Origin: Burkholderia sp. D-99
GTDB lineage: Bacteria > Pseudomonadota > Gammaproteobacteria > Burkholderiales > Burkholderiaceae
Assembly: GCF_011605345.1 (NCBI RefSeq)
Contig: NZ_JAAOXM010000003.1
Coordinates: forward strand, 62,001 to 126,000
Direction of reading: 5' to 3'
DNA: 64,000 nt
Each line of letters begins with the position of its first letter. The stretch's first letter is position 1. The translations under genes and the position numbers were made by a program. A model generated the notes under the pieces. That model was not told where the DNA came from, did not search any database, and was given only the letters and a program-made list of their open reading frames with translations. This document shows positions 45,280 through 54,344 of the stretch, piece after piece.

Positions 45280-45344
45280 ACCGGCGCCGTGCATCGCGCG
45301 CGGCCACGACACGCCGACATCCTGCATCCATCCCGACAACGACC

Positions 45345-46361
45345 ATGCCCTCTCTCGCCACCCGTGTTGCCTGCCTCGCCCTGTTTGCCGCCAGCGCCGG
45401 CGCCCATGCCACGCCGGTCGATCACGCGGGGCGCGGGATCTACCACTTCGCGTCGCAAAGCGGCTGTCCGTTCGCGAACGCGGCCGCCGCGGACTGCAAT
45501 CGCGTCGCGCTGGATGCGCCCGACGTTCACGCGAGTATCGATACCGATGCGCACGCGATCGTCTTCTCGAGCGATGCGACGCGCCGCACGAAGGATGTGC
45601 TCTGCGACGTGCTGCTGCAGGGCACGGGCGTCGACGGCGAGGGCCAGCGCGTGCCGTTGAGCGTGCACGTGCTGCTGCGTCGCGACGGCGCGAAATGGGA
45701 CCGTGACGTGTATGTCCATGCGCCCGTGCACGGCACGTTCACCGAGGTCCGGATCGATCCGTATCGCGTGCGCGTGAAGGAGGGCGATGGCGAGCGCGAC
45801 GTGCTCACGCCGGACGAAACGCTGGCGCTGTTCGCGCATCCGTCGCTGGCGTCGCGGCTCGCACGGCATCTCGTGAAGGTGAGCGCGACCGATCCGAAGC
45901 AGCCGTCCGCGGACGACATCACGATCGCGCTCGGTGTCGGCGGCCTGACGAAGTCGGTCGCGCGTGCGAGCTTCACGTCGAGCGCACCGCACGATGCGGA
46001 CGTCGATCGTGCACTGGCGTCGGGCACGTGGTCGATCCGTTTCGATGCGTTGAGCAATCACATTCCGGTGTGGGTCGCGCAGCGCGAGTTGTTCCTGTTC
46101 GGCCTCGACGGCAGCGTGCTGCTGAAAGACGTGCGCGAGCGCGGTTTCCGGAAAAACGACCGGATCGAATTCGGCGCGCGCGACGGCAGCGGCTATCTGC
46201 GCGTGAACGGCCGCGAGGAGGCGTTTGCGGGTGCGACCGCGTCCGCGCATGCGTTCATGCAGGAAAGCTTCATCGGCCTGATCCTCGGATGGCGTCGCGA
46301 TCCGGCCGCCGCTGCGGTATCCGCGACGAAATCCGCGTCAGCACGAGGCGTGCCGGCATGA
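45345..46361 (+). CDS. Secreted protein of unknown function
   Basis: The 338-residue protein starts with a clear signal peptide (MPSLATRVACLALFAASAG, cleavage near AHA-TP). The mature part is mixed alpha/beta with Cys pairs in SGCPFANAAAADCN, and contains a WSIRFDALSNHIPVWVAQRE stretch; I recognise no domain. It is expected in the periplasm. Its stop overlaps the start of the ferritin-like gene (ATGA), so it is translationally coupled to it. Function unknown. Confidence 0.75.
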   Translation: MPSLATRVACLALFAASAGAHATPVDHAGRGIYHFASQSGCPFANAAAADCNRVALDAPDVHASIDTDAHAIVFSSDATRRTKDVLCDVLLQGTGVDGEGQRVPLSVHVLLRRDGAKWDRDVYVHAPVHGTFTEVRIDPYRVRVKEGDGERDVLTPDETLALFAHPSLASRLARHLVKVSATDPKQPSADDITIALGVGGLTKSVARASFTSSAPHDADVDRALASGTWSIRFDALSNHIPVWVAQRELFLFGLDGSVLLKDVRERGFRKNDRIEFGARDGSGYLRVNGREEAFAGATASAHAFMQESFIGLILGWRRDPAAAAVSATKSASARGVPA

Positions 46362-47107
46362 CTGCGGCAGGCGAGCTTCCGGCGCCACCGCTGGCAGCGC
46401 ACGATGCACGCTTCGACTGTCTCGAAGCGCCTGTGCCGCGCGGTGCGGCGCGGGTGCGCGCGTACCTCGTCGATCGCATCAAGCGGGCGGCGATCCGGCA
46501 GCTTCATCGCAGCACGCATGGCGAGCGCTGGGTGCTGCGCATGTACTTGATCGGCGAGGAAGCGACCGAGTGCGCGTTGCACGAGGACTGGACCGGGCAG
46601 CCGCCGGACTGGCTCGCGCCGCGGATCGAGCAGCATCTCGCGGACGAGCGTCGCCACGCGGCCGCGTTTGCCGATGCGCTGCGCGCACGCGGCGTCGCGC
46701 CGTCCGCCGCGCCGCACGAGCCCGACTGGCTGAGCCGGCGCAAGATCATGCGATGGCGCCGGCTCGCGCAGCGCCATGCGCCGCATTTCGCGCAAGGGGT
46801 GCTCGTGCCGGCCTATGCGACGGGTCTGTGCGCGGAACAGATGGCGATGCGCGTGCTCGCGCGCCACTGCGCGACGATCGGCGCTGCGCATCCGCTGTAT
46901 CCGTTGCTCTCGCGCGTGCTCTCGGACGAGACGCGGCACGTCCGGCTCTGCGCGGACACGCTGCGCCGTCTCGTCGCGCCGTCCGAGGCCGCGCCGCTCG
47001 CCGCGTTGCTGGACGAGATCCGAGCGATCGAAGCCGGTTTCGGCGTGACGGGCGCGCTGGCGATGGTCGCGGTCGGCTGGCTCCAGTCGCTTCGTCCACG
47101 CGCATGA
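46358..47107 (+). CDS. Ferritin-like diiron protein
   Basis: This is a four-helix ferritin-like protein of 249 residues with two complete metal half-sites: LIGEEATE and LADERRHAAAF (E...ExxH), then LCAEQMAMRV and LSDETRHVRLC (E...ExxH). That is the ligand set of soluble diiron oxidases or oxygenases. No transmembrane segment is clear. It overlaps the genes on both sides, which indicates that it works in the same pathway as a glycosyltransferase, a PAP2 phosphatase and a fatty-acid desaturase. An oxidation of a lipid or sugar intermediate is plausible but unproven. Confidence 0.78.
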   Translation: MTAAGELPAPPLAAHDARFDCLEAPVPRGAARVRAYLVDRIKRAAIRQLHRSTHGERWVLRMYLIGEEATECALHEDWTGQPPDWLAPRIEQHLADERRHAAAFADALRARGVAPSAAPHEPDWLSRRKIMRWRRLAQRHAPHFAQGVLVPAYATGLCAEQMAMRVLARHCATIGAAHPLYPLLSRVLSDETRHVRLCADTLRRLVAPSEAAPLAALLDEIRAIEAGFGVTGALAMVAVGWLQSLRPRA

Positions 47108-48261
47108 TGCCGCGGATCGTCTATCTCGCGACGGCCGACGCGCGCGGCCACCTGATGCGGGCGCAACTGCTCGTGCATGCGTTGCGTGCGGCCGGCGCGC
47201 AGGTCGACGTGTTGACGACGTCCGATGCGGGGCAGGCATTCCTGGCTGCGTTCGACATCGACGCGGCCGTGCTGTCCCGCCACTACGCGGTGCAGTTCGA
47301 CGAACGGCAGAACATGCTGCGCGATGCGACCGATCGCAATGTCGCGCACTACGTGTTCCGGCCGACGCGCATGCTGCGCGACATCGCGCGGCTGCGTGCG
47401 ATCGGCCGCGATGCCGATCTCGTGATCAACGACTCGTTTCATCCGGCGCTGCTGTTCATGGGCGCGGTGCCGGGCTGGCGGCGCCGCGTTGTCCACGTGT
47501 ACGGCGGCAGCCTGCGCCGTGCGTTGACCGCGAATTTCGATGCGCGGTTGCCGCGCGTGCTGGCGCGTGCTTTCGCACGGATCGTCGACTGGCAGATCGA
47601 TTCGGCGCGGTGCTGCATCGAACACGATTTTGCATACGATGTCGCCGATGAAGTCCGGCGATCGCGTACGCATTGCCGGCTGCCGACGCCGGTGCCGATC
47701 GTCGCCGAACGGCCGGCTTCGGAACCGGCTGCCGCAGCCGTCTATCTGAATCCGCATTTCCGCGATATCGCGCTCGCCGATGCGTTGTCGGCCGGCATGC
47801 GCGACGCGGGGCTCGCCGCACACCGTGTGGGCGAGGGCTATGCCGGGCACGACGGCTGGACCGGCGTCGACGCCGACTGGGTGACTCGCGCCGCCCATGC
47901 GCCGCTGATCGTGTCGGCGCCCGGCATGGCCGCGCTGTCGATCGCGCGTGTGTATCGCCGCCCGATCCTGCTCGTGCAGTCGGATCAGCCCGAGCAGGCG
48001 AGCAACGCCGCGCGCGCGGCAAGGCTGCAACTCGTGCACCGCGTCGTCACGTGGCGCGGCGATGCGGCTGCGTTTCGGCGGGAAGTCGGGCAGGCCGCAG
48101 CCGAGCTGATGCGCAATCCCGGCACGCAGGCAGGGACGATCGCCGGCCGCAAGCAAGCGCGTGCGCGCGTCGATGCATGGACGTCGCGCCTCCTCGCGCT
48201 GCGTCCGCATGCGCAGGTGGCCGATGCGGATACGCGATGCGAGGCGCCGGCGCCACGATGA
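47104..48261 (+). CDS. Glycosyltransferase-like protein (GT28/MGT type)
   Basis: The protein has 385 residues. The N-terminus MPRIVYLATADARGHLMRAQLLVHALR resembles the Gly-rich acceptor-side start of GT-B UDP-glycosyltransferases such as MurG-type and macrolide enzymes. The C-terminal half has VSAPGMAALSIARVYRRPILLVQSDQPEQASNAARA, which matches the donor-binding region of that group. Specificity is unknown. ATG 47104 overlaps the ferritin-like stop (ATGA); ATG 47107 is an alternative. It also overlaps the PAP2 gene. Confidence 0.7.
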   Translation: MMPRIVYLATADARGHLMRAQLLVHALRAAGAQVDVLTTSDAGQAFLAAFDIDAAVLSRHYAVQFDERQNMLRDATDRNVAHYVFRPTRMLRDIARLRAIGRDADLVINDSFHPALLFMGAVPGWRRRVVHVYGGSLRRALTANFDARLPRVLARAFARIVDWQIDSARCCIEHDFAYDVADEVRRSRTHCRLPTPVPIVAERPASEPAAAAVYLNPHFRDIALADALSAGMRDAGLAAHRVGEGYAGHDGWTGVDADWVTRAAHAPLIVSAPGMAALSIARVYRRPILLVQSDQPEQASNAARAARLQLVHRVVTWRGDAAAFRREVGQAAAELMRNPGTQAGTIAGRKQARARVDAWTSRLLALRPHAQVADADTRCEAPAPR

Positions 48262-48875
48262 ATTCGCTGTCGTTCCGTGACGATCGCCGGCCCGAGATCC
48301 GGCAGATGCTCGCCGCGACGTTCGGCATGGTGGCCGGCCTCGCGATCTTTTTTCTGCTGGAGCGCGGCGTCACGCCGCGCTACGTGTTTGCCACCGCGAT
48401 TGATGCGTGGATTCCGTTCATCGCGTGGTCGTGGTTCGTCTATGTCGGCTTCTTTCCGTTCGTGATTGCGCTTGCCGCGTATGCACGGCCGCCCGCGTTC
48501 GCCGCGTTCAAGGAAGCCGTGCTGATCGCGTTCGTGCTCGGTGTCGTGTGCTTCCTGCTGTTTCCGGAAGCCGTGCCGCGGCCCGACGTCGCGGAGATCG
48601 GCAATGCGTTCGTGCGCCACCGTCTCGCGCGCATGTGGCAGCTCGATCTCGCGGCCAACGGCTTTCCGAGCCTGCATGTCGCGGTGACGTGTCTTGCCTG
48701 CCGGATGCTGGCGGACCGGCGGCGGCTCGTGACCGTGGCGGTCGGCCTGCTGATCTGCACGTCGACGCTGACGCTCAAGCAGCATACGGTTGCCGATGTG
48801 CTGGGCGGCGTGGCGCTCGCGACGGTCAGTGCGCTGTGGGTCGAGCGGCGTTCGCTGCGCAGGAGGCTCGCGTGA
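48258..48875 (+). CDS. PAP2-superfamily membrane phosphatase
   Basis: This is a 205-residue membrane protein with about five helices and PAP2 active-site motifs in the C-terminal half: GFPSLHVAVT (motif 2 histidine) and LTLKQHTVADVLGG (motif 3 histidine and aspartate). The first motif (K-x6-RP) is weak. Members remove phosphate from lipid phosphates such as phosphatidate or undecaprenyl pyrophosphate, or transfer phospho-groups to sphingolipids. It is coupled by overlaps to a glycosyltransferase gene upstream and a desaturase gene downstream, which supports a lipid substrate. Confidence 0.82.
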   Translation: MNSLSFRDDRRPEIRQMLAATFGMVAGLAIFFLLERGVTPRYVFATAIDAWIPFIAWSWFVYVGFFPFVIALAAYARPPAFAAFKEAVLIAFVLGVVCFLLFPEAVPRPDVAEIGNAFVRHRLARMWQLDLAANGFPSLHVAVTCLACRMLADRRRLVTVAVGLLICTSTLTLKQHTVADVLGGVALATVSALWVERRSLRRRLA

Positions 48876-49819
48876 CGGATGACCGTGTTCACCCTGACGG
48901 GCCGAATGCCGAGCTTGAGCGGTTCGTGCCCGATCCCGCGTTGTTTCGCGTGGATGCGTCGCGCGTCGGTGCGGCGCTGGCAGGCGACTGGTTGATGATC
49001 GCCGCTGCGTTCGCCGTTGCGATCGCGTTTGCGCATCCGCTCGTGTACGCGTTGGCCGCGATCGTGATCGCGCGCAGCCAGCTTGCGCTCGCGGTCATGA
49101 TGCACGAAGGCGCGCACGGATTGCTGGCGCGGAACCGGCGCGTCAACGACGTGCTGGGCCAGCTGTTCGCGGCCGGCCCGCTGTGGCTGTCGCTGCGAAC
49201 GTATCGTGCAGGCCATCTGAAGCATCATCGCGCACCGATGCAGTCGGACGATCCCGTCGCGCTGCTGTTCGGCGTGCACGACTATCCGGTGACGCGCGGG
49301 CGGCTGATCGGCCGTCTGCTCGCGTACGCGTGCGGGATCGGCTACGTGACGAGTGTCGTGAAGCTCGCGCGCGGAGAGTTTGCGCATGCGTTGCCGAAGG
49401 TCGGGAAGTCGCGCGCGTATGCCGCATGGGAAGTCGCGTCGATGCTGGCCGCCAACGGTGTGCTGTTCGGCGCGCTCGCATGGGCCGGACATCCGCTGCT
49501 GTACGTCACGTTGTGGATCGTGCCGTCCGTCACGCTGCTACCGCTCGCCGGACAGGTGCGCGCGATCTTCGAACACGCGGGGCTGCCGGCAGGTGCCGAC
49601 CAGAGCCGCAACGCGCGCACGATCGTCAGGCGTTCGTGGCAGACGTTCCTGTTCGGCCCGCACGCGATTCATTTTCATATCGAGCATCACCTGTTCACGC
49701 GGATGCCGTTTCATAACCTGCCGGTCGTGCATCGGCAGCTCGCGCAGCGGCAGTTGCTGCCGGACGGCAACCTGTACGCGGGATATGGTGGCGTGCTGCG
49801 CGACGTCAGTGTGCGCTGA
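48872..49819 (+). CDS. Membrane fatty-acid desaturase
   Basis: This is an integral-membrane diiron desaturase/hydroxylase of 315 residues. All three histidine boxes are present: HEGAH (78-82), HLKHH (115-119) and HIEHH (269-273), and hydrophobic segments lie between. The GTG start at 48872 overlaps the PAP2 stop (GTGA) and has AGGAGG five bases upstream. The acyl substrate may be a free lipid, a ceramide-like lipid, or a carotenoid-like chain. It ends the operon that starts at 44215. Confidence 0.88.
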   Translation: MTDDRVHPDGPNAELERFVPDPALFRVDASRVGAALAGDWLMIAAAFAVAIAFAHPLVYALAAIVIARSQLALAVMMHEGAHGLLARNRRVNDVLGQLFAAGPLWLSLRTYRAGHLKHHRAPMQSDDPVALLFGVHDYPVTRGRLIGRLLAYACGIGYVTSVVKLARGEFAHALPKVGKSRAYAAWEVASMLAANGVLFGALAWAGHPLLYVTLWIVPSVTLLPLAGQVRAIFEHAGLPAGADQSRNARTIVRRSWQTFLFGPHAIHFHIEHHLFTRMPFHNLPVVHRQLAQRQLLPDGNLYAGYGGVLRDVSVR

Positions 49820-49885
49820 CGCGCGGGCGGAGCATTGCCTGCCCCGTCCGGTGCGGGAGTCGTGAACGGATCGACACCGGAAAAC

Positions 49886-50296
49886 ATGATGGCCGAGAAG
49901 ACTCCGAGGTTCAATTACGTGGCGCTGGCGTTCGGCGCGATCCTGGCGGTGTGGAGTGCGGCAACGATCGACGAACGGCTCGCTTTTATCGGATCGTCCG
50001 TTGCCGTGCAGGGAACGGTCGTCCGGTTGACCCACGGCGCGCATCACCCGCTGATCGAGTTCGCGACGAAAAGCGGCGAGCGCGTATCGTTTCCGGGGAG
50101 CTTCGTGACGGTGGAGGTCGGTGACACGGTGCCGGTTCGCTATGACCCGGCCAGGCCGCTAGCCAGCGCAACAGTCGACACGTTCACGAACATGTGGCTC
50201 GATTCGATCATCCCGATCGCTTTCACGATTGCGTTTCTTTACGCGGGCTTGACAGGGGAGTCGCTTCTGTCGAAGTCAGGGGGAGGGCGTGGCTGA
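49886..50296 (+). CDS. DUF3592 membrane protein
   Basis: The protein is about 136 residues, with an N-terminal helix (YVALAFGAILAVWSAAT), a small periplasmic beta domain containing AVQGTVVRLTHG, FPGSFVTVEVGDTVPVRYDP, and a C-terminal helix (IIPIAFTIAFLYAGL). This is the DUF3592 layout; its function is unknown. I start it at ATG 49886 (an adjacent ATG follows), with GGA upstream. It lies between the desaturase operon and tRNA-Lys. Confidence 0.7.
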   Translation: MMAEKTPRFNYVALAFGAILAVWSAATIDERLAFIGSSVAVQGTVVRLTHGAHHPLIEFATKSGERVSFPGSFVTVEVGDTVPVRYDPARPLASATVDTFTNMWLDSIIPIAFTIAFLYAGLTGESLLSKSGGGRG

Positions 50297-50350
50297 GCGT
50301 ATGGCGGGCATCATCGGGATGCCGGGCATCGACGCGGACGCGACAGACGC

Positions 50351-50380
50351 AAAAAAGCCTCCGCTCGGGAGGCTTTAATT
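50351..50380 (-). terminator. Rho-independent terminator of tRNA-Lys
   Basis: A 9-bp stem (AAAGCCTCC / GGAGGCTTT) with a 5-base loop is followed on the minus strand by a run of T residues (six A on the plus strand at 50351-50356). It begins about 20 bp past the CCA end of the tRNA. The plus-strand side also has TTTAATT, so it may act on transcripts from the DUF3592 gene as well. Confidence 0.88.
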
Positions 50381-50397
50381 GCACTATCAAAGATAGT

Positions 50398-50474
50398 TGG
50401 TAGGGTGGGAGGGACTCGAACCCTCGACTCTCTGATTAAAAGTCAGATACTCTAACCAACTGAGTTACCACCCC
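50398..50474 (-). tRNA. tRNA-Lys(UUU)
   Basis: The sequence folds as a cloverleaf of 77 nt including an encoded CCA: acceptor GGGGTGG with CCACCCT, D-stem ACTC/GAGT, anticodon stem TCTGA/TCAGA with loop CTTTTAA (anticodon UUU), and T-arm GAGGG-TTCGAGT-CCCTC. The first acceptor pair is G-U. It has its own strong promoter and terminator. A tRNA-Lys following the tol-pal cluster is also seen in E. coli. Confidence 0.98.
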
Positions 50475-50537
50475 ACGTTCTTGAAACCTGTTGGTTCGTT
50501 GCTTCAACAACTTCTGCAGCGACCCAAAGAGCAAAAG

Positions 50538-50566
50538 ATTATAGCGACGGCTTGTTAGGCTGTCAA
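50538..50566 (-). promoter_or_regulatory. Consensus sigma70 promoter for tRNA-Lys
   Basis: On the minus strand a perfect TTGACA (-35, 50566-50561) and a perfect TATAAT (-10, 50543-50538) are separated by exactly 17 bp. The site begins 17 bp past the cpoB stop codon and fires toward the tRNA, leaving a leader of roughly 55 nt to be processed. Confidence 0.93.
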
Positions 50567-50582
50567 CAACCCGCCGCGATAA

Positions 50583-51332
50583 TTATTTGATCGTTTCAAG
50601 CTTGCCCTGCGCCGTCTGCGCAGCATTCGAACCGGCGTACTGCGAAACGACCTGCTCGAACGTCTTCTTCGCGGCCGCCTTCTGGCCTTGCTCGAGCTGG
50701 TTCGTGCCGATTGCCACGAGGGCGTCGGCGGCGCGCGGGTGCTGCGGGAACTTGCTGACAATCCCTTGCCACGTTGCAGTCGAACCTCGGTAGTCGCGCA
50801 GCGCGTATTGCGCATTGCCGTACCAGTACTGCGCGGTCGGCTGGTAGGGGCTCTGCGGATACTTCGCGATGAACGCGCGGAACGAAGCCGCCGCCGCCTT
50901 GAAGTTGCCGTTGCGGAACTGCTGCTGCGCCGCGCTGAGCGCATCCGTTTCACCCGGCTGCACGGTGCCTTCCACGCCGTCGATCGTCGCCTGCTGCGGC
51001 TCGAACTTCTTGAGCCGCGTGTCGAGATCCTGGTAGTACTCCTTCTGCTGCCGTTCGAGCGTCGTCAGCCGGTTCGTCAGATCCTCGTTCTCGCCGCGCA
51101 GCGTCGCGACCTGCTGGTTCAGCTGGTCGAGACGGCCGGATTGATCGAGGATCGTACGCTGGGCGGCCGACAACTGGCTGGCCAGGTTGTCGGTCTTGCT
51201 GCGCAGGTCGAGCACGGCGCGGCGCGCTTCGTTGTCGTCGAACACGCCGGCGTGCGCCGGCGCGGCCGACCACGCCGCGCCCGCGACGCAGAATGCTGCG
51301 GCAACGCGCAGCAGGGATACACGGTGCGTCAT
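50583..51332 (-). CDS. cpoB: Tol-Pal system protein CpoB (YbgF)
   Basis: This is a periplasmic coordinator of outer-membrane constriction and peptidoglycan synthesis. The 249-residue protein has a signal peptide (cleavage near AHA-GV), an N-terminal coiled coil (LSAAQRTILDQSGRLDQLNQQ) used for trimerisation, and C-terminal TPR repeats (AAQQQFRNGNFKAAAASFRAF, then two more units). It is the last gene of the tol-pal operon, 19 bp after pal. Confidence 0.95.
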   Translation of the reverse strand: MTHRVSLLRVAAAFCVAGAAWSAAPAHAGVFDDNEARRAVLDLRSKTDNLASQLSAAQRTILDQSGRLDQLNQQVATLRGENEDLTNRLTTLERQQKEYYQDLDTRLKKFEPQQATIDGVEGTVQPGETDALSAAQQQFRNGNFKAAAASFRAFIAKYPQSPYQPTAQYWYGNAQYALRDYRGSTATWQGIVSKFPQHPRAADALVAIGTNQLEQGQKAAAKKTFEQVVSQYAGSNAAQTAQGKLETIK

Positions 51333-51351
51333 ACGGCGATTCTTCCGTTAC

Positions 51352-51864
51352 TTACTGTTGGTAGACGAGGTCGGCGCGACGGTTCTGCGCCCACGATGCT
51401 TCGTCGTGACCCGTCGCCTGCGGCTTTTCCTTGCCGAGGCTCACGGCTTCCATTTGCGAATCGTTCACGCCGAGCAGTGCCATCGCACGGCGGACGGCTT
51501 CCGCACGCTTCTGGCCCAGCGCGAGGTTGTACTCGCTCGTGCCGCGTTCGTCGGTGTTGCCTTGGATCAGCACGTGGCGCTGCGGGTGGCTCTTCAGGTA
51601 CTGGGCGTGTTGCTGCATCAGCGACTGGTAGTCGTCCTTCACCGAATAGCTGTCGAAGTCGAAGTAGATGCTGCGCTTCGCGAGCGGGCTGTTCGGGTCG
51701 TTCAGCGGATCGACGTTCACTTGCGCGACGTTGTCGGCGCTCGGCTGCGTGCTGACGGCACCCGCGTTGTTGGCCTTGTCGTCGAGCTTCACGCCCGACT
51801 TGCACGCTGCGAGCGCGCTGATCATCATCACGGCCAGGGCCAGACGAGCTTTATTCGACATCAT
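51352..51864 (-). CDS. pal: Peptidoglycan-associated lipoprotein Pal
   Basis: This is an outer-membrane lipoprotein that binds peptidoglycan and TolB. The lipobox LAAC gives Cys21, and an OmpA-like domain follows with IYFDFDSYSV, GNTDERGTSEYNLALGQKRAEAV and NRRADLVY at the end. ATG 51864 is chosen over 51861 because AGGAG sits seven bases upstream. Its length of 170 residues is standard. Confidence 0.97.
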   Translation of the reverse strand: MMSNKARLALAVMMISALAACKSGVKLDDKANNAGAVSTQPSADNVAQVNVDPLNDPNSPLAKRSIYFDFDSYSVKDDYQSLMQQHAQYLKSHPQRHVLIQGNTDERGTSEYNLALGQKRAEAVRRAMALLGVNDSQMEAVSLGKEKPQATGHDEASWAQNRRADLVYQQ

Positions 51865-51881
51865 GGTTACTCTCCTTGTGG

Positions 51882-53177
51882 TCATTGCATGAAGGGCCCC
51901 CACGACGGCTCACGTACGGAGCCGCCCTGGACGGACAGGATTTGCGGCGGCGCGCTGCCGTCGGAGGGCACTGCTGCCAGAACATTGCGACCACCCGACT
52001 GGGTAGCGTACAGAAGGTACTGGCCGTTTGCCGCGAAGCTCGGCGATTCGTCGCGATTCGTATTCGTGATGGCGTTCGCCGCGCCCGATTGCAGATCCTG
52101 AACGTACAGCTTGAAGCCCCCACCCGTGCGGGAGATGTAAGCGAGCAGCTTGCCGTCCGGGCTGATACGCGGGCTCGTGTTGTAGCTGCCGGTGAAGGTC
52201 ACGCGCTGCGCGGCACCGGCGCTTTCGCCCTGTGCGGGCATCCGGTAGATCTGCGGCGCACCGCCGCGATCGCTCGTGAAGTAGATCCAGCGGCCATCCG
52301 GCGAGTAGAACGGCTCGGTGTCGATCGAGCTGCTCTGCGTGAGGCGGCGCAGGCCGCCACCCGTCGAGTTGACCGTATAGATTTGCGTATTGCCCGTCAG
52401 CGACAGCGCGACGGCCAGCGTGTTGCTGTCCGGCGACCATGCCGGTGCGCTGTTGTTGCCCTTCTGGTCGGAGACGATGTAGCGGCGGCCGGTCGGCAGG
52501 TCGTGGATGTAGACGATCGGCTTCTTGCGCTCGAACGAGACGTACGCGACCTTCGTGCCGCTCGGCGACCACGACGGCGAGATGATCGGCTCGGTGCTCG
52601 ACAGCGCGATGCGCGCGTTCTGGCCGTCCGAATCCGAGATCTGCAACTGGTAGCGGTTACCGGTCTTGATCACGTACGACAGGCGCGTGGCGAACACGCC
52701 GCGCACGCCGAGCAGCTTCTGGTAGATGTAGTCGGCGATCTTGTGGCCGGCCGTGCGCAGCGTGGTGTCGGTGGCCGTCAGCGACAGGCCGCCGAGGCTT
52801 TGCTGCTTCACGGTGTCGTACAGAATGAAGTTGACCTTGTACTGGCCGTTCGCCTCGCGGTTCACGCTGCCGGCGACGAACGCATTGGCGCCCTTGGCCT
52901 TCCATGCGCCGAGATCGACCGATGCGGTCTCCGGCACGGGCGTGCTGCCTGCGTCGATGTTGGTGAATTTGCCGCTGCGGGCGAGGTCGGCGCGGACGAT
53001 CGACGTGACCTGCTGCGGCAGGTTCGCCTCGTTCGCGAAATTCGCGGTGGCGATGGGGAACTGGGTCGACCCGACACCGGTGATCAGCACGTTGACCTGA
53101 GCGTTAGCGGCGCTGCCCGCCGTGATCAGACACGAGGCCACGAGTGCCCTGAAACCTAGCTTTGTCATCAAACTCAT
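51882..53177 (-). CDS. tolB: Tol-Pal translocation protein TolB
   Basis: This is a periplasmic beta-propeller protein linking Pal and TolA. The signal peptide ends near ANA-QVNV, an N-terminal D1 domain follows, then repeated propeller blades with [39 protein letters not shown] and [12 protein letters not shown]. The length is 431 residues. It starts at ATG 53177, and 17 bp separate it from pal. Confidence 0.97.
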   Translation of the reverse strand: MSLMTKLGFRALVASCLITAGSAANAQVNVLITGVGSTQFPIATANFANEANLPQQVTSIVRADLARSGKFTNIDAGSTPVPETASVDLGAWKAKGANAFVAGSVNREANGQYKVNFILYDTVKQQSLGGLSLTATDTTLRTAGHKIADYIYQKLLGVRGVFATRLSYVIKTGNRYQLQISDSDGQNARIALSSTEPIISPSWSPSGTKVAYVSFERKKPIVYIHDLPTGRRYIVSDQKGNNSAPAWSPDSNTLAVALSLTGNTQIYTVNSTGGGLRRLTQSSSIDTEPFYSPDGRWIYFTSDRGGAPQIYRMPAQGESAGAAQRVTFTGSYNTSPRISPDGKLLAYISRTGGGFKLYVQDLQSGAANAITNTNRDESPSFAANGQYLLYATQSGGRNVLAAVPSDGSAPPQILSVQGGSVREPSWGPFMQ

Positions 53178-53288
53178 GCTTCTTGCTTCCCGTATGACTT
53201 GGATCGCTGCGCAACCGCAGAGAGACAGTAAAAATACCCGATTCGTTCCCGTCTGATCGCGACGCACGGAGTGTAAGCGTATTTCCTT

Positions 53289-54344
53289 TCACTCCGCCGC
53301 CTTGAAGGTAATCGTAATGTCCGACGGGGTACGACCGTTAGAATCGGGCGGCAACGGGACCGATGCGTGGATCGCATTGACCACGGCTTGATCCCACCCC
53401 GAATTCCCGCTGGAGCGGGAGACCGATGCGCTCAATACGTCACCGGACGGCGTGCACCGAATCTTGACGACGGTAGTCAGGCCTGCTCGCTCGCCGCCCC
53501 AAACGATGTTCGGTTTGACGCGGCGGCGCACCTTGTCGGCATAGCCGGGCGTCGCGGCATTGCCGCCGGAACCCGTGCCCGTGCCGCTTTTCGCGAGGCC
53601 TTCGCCGCCGCCTTCACCGGCGCCGGACAGGCCCTGCATCTGCGCGAGACGCGCGCTGCGCTCGCGGTCGAGCTTCGCGTTCGCTGCCGCATTGGCCTTC
53701 GCGCGCGCCGTGGCTTCGGCCTTCGCCTTGGCCTGGGCTTCCGCCTTTGCCTTCGCGGCCTCGTCGGCCTTCGCTTTCGCCGCCTGCTGCGCTTCGAGCT
53801 GCGCCTGCTTCTGCTGCTGGATTTTCTGCTGTTCGAGCTTCTGCTGCTCGGCGAGCTGCTGTTGCTTGAGTTTGTCGGCCTGCTTCTGCCGGTCGCGTTC
53901 CGCGGCCTTTTGCGCAGCGAGTGCGGCTGCCTGCTGCGCCGCAAGCTGGGCGCGCCGGGCTTCGTCTTCCTGCTGGGCCTTCAGTTGCTGCGCGCGGCGC
54001 TGCTGCTCGAGCAGCGCTTCACGCGCAGCCGCTTCCTGCTGCCGCTTCTTTTGCTGCAGCGCGATGTCGGCCTGCTCATCGCGTACCGGGGGAGGGGGCG
54101 GCGCGACCTTCACGGGCGGCGTGGGCGTGACGACGGGCCGCGGCGCGGGCACGTCGGGCACCTCGGTCCACAGCTCGGCTTCGGCGCCGGCCGGCGTGCT
54201 GTTCTGCCACTGTACGCCGTGATAGAGGAACAGCGCGAGCAGCACGTGCATCAGCGCGGCGAGCGCGAATGCGCGCCAGGTACCGCGCTCGCGGGGAGGC
54301 TGAGGCGGGTAGCCGGTGCTGCGCGTGGATTGCTGCGGGTTCAT
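53289..54344 (-). CDS. tolA: TolA, inner-membrane/periplasm-spanning protein
   Basis: TolA transmits proton-motive energy from TolQR to the outer membrane. One N-terminal helix (AFALAALMHVLLALFLYHG), a proline-rich stretch, a long Ala/Lys/Gln/Glu-rich helical stalk (roughly residues 90-230), and a C-terminal domain ending in VNAIHASVPLPPD and ITFKAAE. The length of 351 residues is normal. The start overlaps tolR (ATGA). The repetitive stalk creates long chance frames on other strands. Confidence 0.95.
   Translation of the reverse strand: MNPQQSTRSTGYPPQPPRERGTWRAFALAALMHVLLALFLYHGVQWQNSTPAGAEAELWTEVPDVPAPRPVVTPTPPVKVAPPPPPVRDEQADIALQQKKRQQEAAAREALLEQQRRAQQLKAQQEDEARRAQLAAQQAAALAAQKAAERDRQKQADKLKQQQLAEQQKLEQQKIQQQKQAQLEAQQAAKAKADEAAKAKAEAQAKAKAEATARAKANAAANAKLDRERSARLAQMQGLSGAGEGGGEGLAKSGTGTGSGGNAATPGYADKVRRRVKPNIVWGGERAGLTTVVKIRCTPSGDVLSASVSRSSGNSGWDQAVVNAIHASVPLPPDSNGRTPSDITITFKAAE

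Noticed and set aside
53480..54222. Repetitive Ala/Lys- or Arg/Ser-rich frames opposite tolA that look like a repeat protein.
   Set aside because: They are shadows of the TolA helical stalk; tolA itself is in the correct operon position with both terminal domains.
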